Positions 6,531 to 8,825 of a stretch of DNA of 8,825 nt are shown here, piece after piece (the first letter of the stretch is position 1; every line of letters begins with the position of its first letter). The notes beneath the pieces were generated by a model. The model saw only the letters and a list, made by a program, of their open reading frames with translations. It was not told the DNA's origin and did not search any database. Origin of the DNA: Candidatus Anoxychlamydiales bacterium (lineage in GTDB: Bacteria > Chlamydiota > Chlamydiia > Chlamydiales > SM23-39); contig JAAKFX010000066.1 in assembly GCA_011064865.1 (NCBI GenBank), positions 1 to 8,825 on the forward strand. Reading direction: 5' to 3'. The translations under genes were made by a program, and so were the position numbers.

Positions 6531-7313
6531 ATGGCTAAGACAAAAAAACTTTTTAATATGAATTCTTTAGAACCTATGCCCTTGAGTAGGTCTAAAATTG
6601 ATCTTTTTTTGAAATGTCCTAGATGTTTTTATTTGGATAGAAAACTAGGTATATCTCAACCTTCTGGAGCTCCTTTTACATTAAATAATGCTGTTGATGC
6701 TTTGTTAAAAAAAGAATTTGATATTCATAGAAAAAATAAAACTTTACATCCTTTTCAAATTGAAAATGATATAAATGCTATTCCTTTTGATCATTCAGAT
6801 ATCGAAATATGGAGAAATAATAGAAAAGGGATAAGATATCATCATAAGAGTACAAATTTCGAAGTATACGGAGCTATTGATGATGTTTGGGTAACTTCTG
6901 AGGGTGAATTGATAATTGTGGATTATAAAGCCAAAGCCTCTAAAGATGATCCGAGTACTTTTTTAGTGCCTAAGAGAAAGAAAACAGGAGAAATTAAAAA
7001 CACTGAGAAATATAAAATAAGTTACAAAAAACAGTTGGAAATATACCAATGGCTATTTAGAAAAAATGGCTTTAAGGTTTCAAATATATCTTATTTTATC
7101 TTTGCAAATGCTCAAAAAGATAAAGATTCTTTTAATGATAAATTAGACTTTGAAAAGCATCTTATCGCCTATGAAGGAAATGATGATTGGGTAGAACCAA
7201 CTTTGCTAGCTATTTATGAGTTTTTGAATAGGGATAGTCTGCCTGAAGAAGATACTAATTGTGATTATTGTAATTATAGAAATAAAATAGCATGTTATGA
7301 AAATATTACCTAA
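6531..7313 (+). CDS. PD-(D/E)XK nuclease with Cas4-like cysteine cluster, 260 aa
   Basis: The start is taken at 6531, four codons inside the longest frame, because of the ribosome binding site just before it. Residue numbers below count from the 6519 start; subtract four for the preferred one. The N-terminus reads LSRSKIDLFLKCPRCFYL (22-39) with C33 and C36. The nuclease core follows: GAIDD (119-122, metal-binding Asp 121 or 122), ELIIVDYKAKA (130-140, D135-Y-K137) and KKQLEIYQWL (170-179, Q172 and Y176 of motif IV). The C-terminus has CDYCNYRNKIAC with C248, C251 and C259. One or two N-terminal plus three C-terminal cysteines is the arrangement that holds an Fe-S cluster in Cas4 and AddB. 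I recall close relatives, annotated only as PD-(D/E)XK nucleases, in many candidate-phylum genomes. Likely a DNA exonuclease or repair enzyme; the substrate is unknown. It heads a rightward cluster with the HNH gene 36 bases downstream. No cas1, cas2 or CRISPR repeats are present, so a role in CRISPR adaptation is not supported. Confidence 0.82.
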   Translation: MAKTKKLFNMNSLEPMPLSRSKIDLFLKCPRCFYLDRKLGISQPSGAPFTLNNAVDALLKKEFDIHRKNKTLHPFQIENDINAIPFDHSDIEIWRNNRKGIRYHHKSTNFEVYGAIDDVWVTSEGELIIVDYKAKASKDDPSTFLVPKRKKTGEIKNTEKYKISYKKQLEIYQWLFRKNGFKVSNISYFIFANAQKDKDSFNDKLDFEKHLIAYEGNDDWVEPTLLAIYEFLNRDSLPEEDTNCDYCNYRNKIACYENIT

Positions 7314-7340
7314 TCCTAGAGCTGTAGGATTTTAATTTTT
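7312..7340 (+). terminator. Weak hairpin with T-rich tail after the nuclease gene
   Basis: AATCCTA (7312-7318) and TAGGATT (7325-7331) form a seven-base stem with a six-base loop, followed by a T-rich stretch ending in TTTTT (7336-7340). The stem begins inside the stop codon and has only two G-C pairs, so it may act as a weak or partial terminator that lowers expression of the two downstream genes rather than ending transcription. Confidence 0.35.
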
Positions 7341-7349
7341 AGAAAAACT

Positions 7350-7874
7350 ATGGCTAATAAAAGAAAAAAAATTTCAAGAACTTTAGAAAGGAAACTTTTT
7401 CAAGAAGCTGGATGGCGTTGTGCTGTTCCGACTTGTCCCGAAGGAAACGTGTCATTATTACAAATGGCTCATATCATCCCTGTTGAAAAAGATGGAAAAG
7501 ATGAATTTGATAACATGATAGTCTTATGCAGTAATTGTCATATTAGATTTGATAAGGATACTGAAAAAACGATGGACAGAAAGTCTATGAGACAATTGAA
7601 AAGAAATCTTAGTATTATTAATGGTAGATATAGCCATTTCGAATTTAGAGTTTTGGAATATTTTTTTAAAAATAAATCTATAAATGAAATTGAATTATAC
7701 GGAAGAGATCTTGATGTTATGTATTTAATAAACGATGGGTTATTAGAAATAAAACCTGTTCGATTACAAAATGCCATTAATTTTCCTCCAAAAATATATC
7801 TTATCACTAAAAAAGGGAAAGAATTTATAGAGCATTGGACAAATATAGAGTCCTTAGATGAGAAATTAATTTAA
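7350..7874 (+). CDS. HNH endonuclease with C-terminal winged-helix-like region, 174 aa
   Basis: Residues about 10-70 form an HNH (beta-beta-alpha metal) nuclease: C24 and C29 in CAVPTC, the catalytic His 41 in MAHIIP, N55 in FDNMIVLC, and C60-x-x-C63-H64 in CSNCH. The four cysteines would bind a structural zinc, and H41, N55 and H64 supply the HNH residues. Residues about 75-92 are a basic linker (MRQLKRNL). The C-terminal part, about 95-165, has a pattern of helices and strands ending YLINDGLLE and IYLITKKGKEFIE, like a small winged helix, which may bind DNA or mediate dimers; this is my reading of the pattern, not a recognised family. There is no strong Shine-Dalgarno before ATG 7350. It lies between the PD-(D/E)XK gene and the peptidase gene on the same strand. 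It could be a modification-dependent or phage-directed nuclease, or a homing-type enzyme. No target can be named from the sequence. Confidence 0.85.
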   Translation: MANKRKKISRTLERKLFQEAGWRCAVPTCPEGNVSLLQMAHIIPVEKDGKDEFDNMIVLCSNCHIRFDKDTEKTMDRKSMRQLKRNLSIINGRYSHFEFRVLEYFFKNKSINEIELYGRDLDVMYLINDGLLEIKPVRLQNAINFPPKIYLITKKGKEFIEHWTNIESLDEKLI

Positions 7875-7884
7875 AGGAAAAAAT
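7875..7884 (+). promoter_or_regulatory. Ribosome binding site of the C39-like peptidase gene
   Basis: AGGA (7875-7878) follows the HNH stop codon TAA (7872-7874) immediately and is six bases from ATG 7885. This is the same stop-AGGA-six bases-ATG layout seen between hsdR and the HsdM-HsdS gene. It implies that the two genes share a transcript. Confidence 0.7.
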
Positions 7885-8499
7885 ATGAAAAAATTCTTTT
7901 TGAAATGTTTAATTTTGGTAGGAACATCATTGTCTGTTTTATATGGAATGGATAATAAAGAAATAAAAGAACAACATGAAATAAATATTCCAAATAATAT
8001 AAAATTTAATGTTCCTTATATTCCTCAAAATGATAACTACTCATGTGCAACAACATCTATGGCAATGGCTATATCTTATTATGAAAATTTAGATAAGCCG
8101 ATAGATAAAGAATTGGTATGGAAAATTTCTGGTAGCGATAAAAATGATATTTACAAGTACGGAAATGATATGGAAGGTTTAAAAAATATTGCTAATTATT
8201 ATGGTTATAAAAGTGAATATACTGAAAATATGAATATCTCAGATATAGAATACCTTTTATCTAAAGGAGTTCTAGTAATACCTACCATTACAACTGATAA
8301 TAAAACTTTAGCTACACATTCAGTGCTAGTTATTGGTTATGATAAAGATGAAAAAATTCTTTATATAAACGATCCAGATAATAGACAAAATAAAATATTA
8401 AAATATTCTGATTTTGAGACTAAATGGTCGTCGGCTTATTTAAGTTTTCCTAGAAAAAAAGCTAATAGAAGTGGTTTTGTTGTATGTCCGAAAAATTAA
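7885..8499 (+). CDS. Secreted C39-like (papain-fold) cysteine peptidase, 204 aa
   Basis: Residues 1-21 look like a Sec signal peptide: two lysines, then FFLKCLILVGTSLSVLY, with likely cleavage near G21 before MDN. No lipobox is present. The mature part matches the Peptidase_C39_2 pattern: VPYIPQ (43-48, Q48 of the oxyanion hole), NYSCATTSMAMAISYY (51-66, nucleophile C54), ATHSVLVIGYD (143-153, H145) and INDPDN (161-166, D163). All four active-site positions are present, so activity is plausible. Family members cleave double-glycine leaders or act as general secreted peptidases; no ABC-transporter part or bacteriocin precursor is seen here. The product should act outside the cytoplasm, which is odd next to two intracellular nucleases, yet its ribosome binding site lies directly after the HNH stop codon. 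Its last 38 bases overlap, tail to tail, the small HTH frame on the other strand. Codons are very A/T-rich (two sampled 60-base lines gave 16 and 19 G+C). Confidence 0.78.
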   Translation: MKKFFLKCLILVGTSLSVLYGMDNKEIKEQHEINIPNNIKFNVPYIPQNDNYSCATTSMAMAISYYENLDKPIDKELVWKISGSDKNDIYKYGNDMEGLKNIANYYGYKSEYTENMNISDIEYLLSKGVLVIPTITTDNKTLATHSVLVIGYDKDEKILYINDPDNRQNKILKYSDFETKWSSAYLSFPRKKANRSGFVVCPKN

Positions 8500-8683
8500 A
8501 ATTTAATGATTTTCTTACAGTCTTAATACTAACATTCAATTTTATAGCAATTTGATCTTGAGTCATTCCCAAAGCTTTCAATTCCCTAATCTTCGGAGCT
8601 AGCTTTTGATACAATGGCGCAACTTGCTCTATAGTAATTTTAATCTTCACAGGAATTAGCGATATGGTACGAATTGGGTGCAT
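8462..8683 (-). CDS. Small helix-turn-helix protein, resolvase-like HTH, 73 aa
   Basis: Residues about 27-61 read as a three-helix HTH: KLAPKIRELKALG, TQDQIAIKLN and SIKTVRKSL, close to the DNA-binding tails of resolvases and recombinases and to the HTH of some transposases. No catalytic domain is present. I prefer ATG 8683, which has AGGGA (8693-8689) five bases upstream; a longer frame from TTG 8710 adds nine residues. The frame is closed upstream by a TAA about 15 bases before that TTG, so it is not simply the end of a longer gene in the same frame. The last 12 or so residues overlap the peptidase gene. It could be a genuine small regulator or a remnant of a recombinase or transposase marking an element edge. 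The function is not known. Confidence 0.5.
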   Translation of the reverse strand: MHPIRTISLIPVKIKITIEQVAPLYQKLAPKIRELKALGMTQDQIAIKLNVSIKTVRKSLNFNFSDIQQNHFY

Positions 8684-8706
8684 CCGCGTCCCTATCTTAT
8701 TGATTG

Positions 8707-8825
8707 TCAATTTATATAGGCTTTATTCGGAGTGTAAAATCTAAATATCATTATACTTTCTTTTCCTTCAAGGCATTTGAAGTGTTGAGCCTTAGGAAAT
8801 GTGCAAGTGTTCATCATAAGGATAT
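8707..8825 (-). other. Unresolved edge sequence with a short open frame running off the window
   Basis: Read on the - strand, a frame is open from the window edge to TGA at 8709-8707, with two ATGs at 8817 and 8814 (about 36 residues from the first, containing FKCLEGK and FRFYTPNK). Its stop overlaps the TTG that opens the longer version of the HTH frame. I do not recognise the peptide. The segment also holds a short hairpin (CTTCAA at 8766-8771, TTGAAG at 8777-8782) and two copies of AAGTGTT (8780-8786 and 8805-8811). It may be the tail of a gene lying outside the window, or a non-coding leader. Confidence 0.15.

Noticed and set aside
6531..7313. Calling the PD-(D/E)XK gene cas4 and the region a CRISPR locus
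   Set aside because: No cas1, cas2, effector gene or repeat-spacer array is visible, and the sequence resembles a different nuclease type that is common outside CRISPR loci.
7538..7807. Minus-strand 89-codon frame inside the HNH gene
   Set aside because: Antisense shadow of a well-supported HNH gene; no promoter or ribosome binding site.
8705..8710. TTGACA on the minus strand as a -35 box for the HTH gene
   Set aside because: No acceptable -10 hexamer lies 16-18 bases downstream; that position is GCGGAT at the proposed start codon.

Overview
This is an AT-rich bacterial window (roughly one third G+C by eye) with the standard code. Several genes have good AGGA-type ribosome binding sites. 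The gene content is that of an accessory defence locus. The organism cannot be fixed from the sequence. The short, very AT-rich genes, the secreted protein whose signal segment ends in GMD, and a PD-(D/E)XK nuclease type that I recall mainly from candidate-phylum genomes fit a host-associated or reduced Gram-negative lineage such as Dependentiae or a similar group. That is a low-confidence inference.

Layout. (1) Positions 1-1244, + strand: a likely XRE regulator/SIR2-like effector operon. A perfect 8+8 inverted repeat plus a spaced half-site lie just upstream, a good candidate for an autoregulatory operator. (2) Positions 1312-6370, - strand: a type I restriction-modification operon transcribed leftward, hsdR first and then one gene that fuses HsdM to a two-TRD HsdS. 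The fusion is convergent with the SIR2 gene. (3) Positions 6371-6530: a divergent, very AT-rich regulatory region with a long imperfect dyad and a TATAAT box facing hsdR. (4) Positions 6531-8499, + strand: a PD-(D/E)XK nuclease with a Cas4-like cysteine set, an HNH endonuclease, and a secreted C39-like cysteine peptidase whose ribosome binding site sits directly after the HNH stop codon. (5) Positions 8462-8825: a small helix-turn-helix ORF on the - strand, tail-to-tail with the peptidase gene, then about 110 bases of unresolved sequence running off the window.

How it works together. HsdR (nuclease plus translocase) and the HsdM-HsdS fusion should form a complete type I system: S chooses the site, M methylates adenine, R cleaves unmodified DNA. 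The SIR2-like protein keeps the Asn and His positions of NAD-consuming immune SIR2 domains and would act as a cell-suicide or dormancy effector if the restriction barrier fails. That division of labour is inferred from family knowledge and proximity.

The strongest unusual signal is a run of eight G (eight C on the coding strand) at 1992-1999, inside the S part of the fusion just after the first target-recognition domain. Gain or loss of one base ends the protein within at most ten codons. This resembles the poly-G switch described for the NgoAV HsdS gene of Neisseria and suggests phase-variable specificity or on/off switching.
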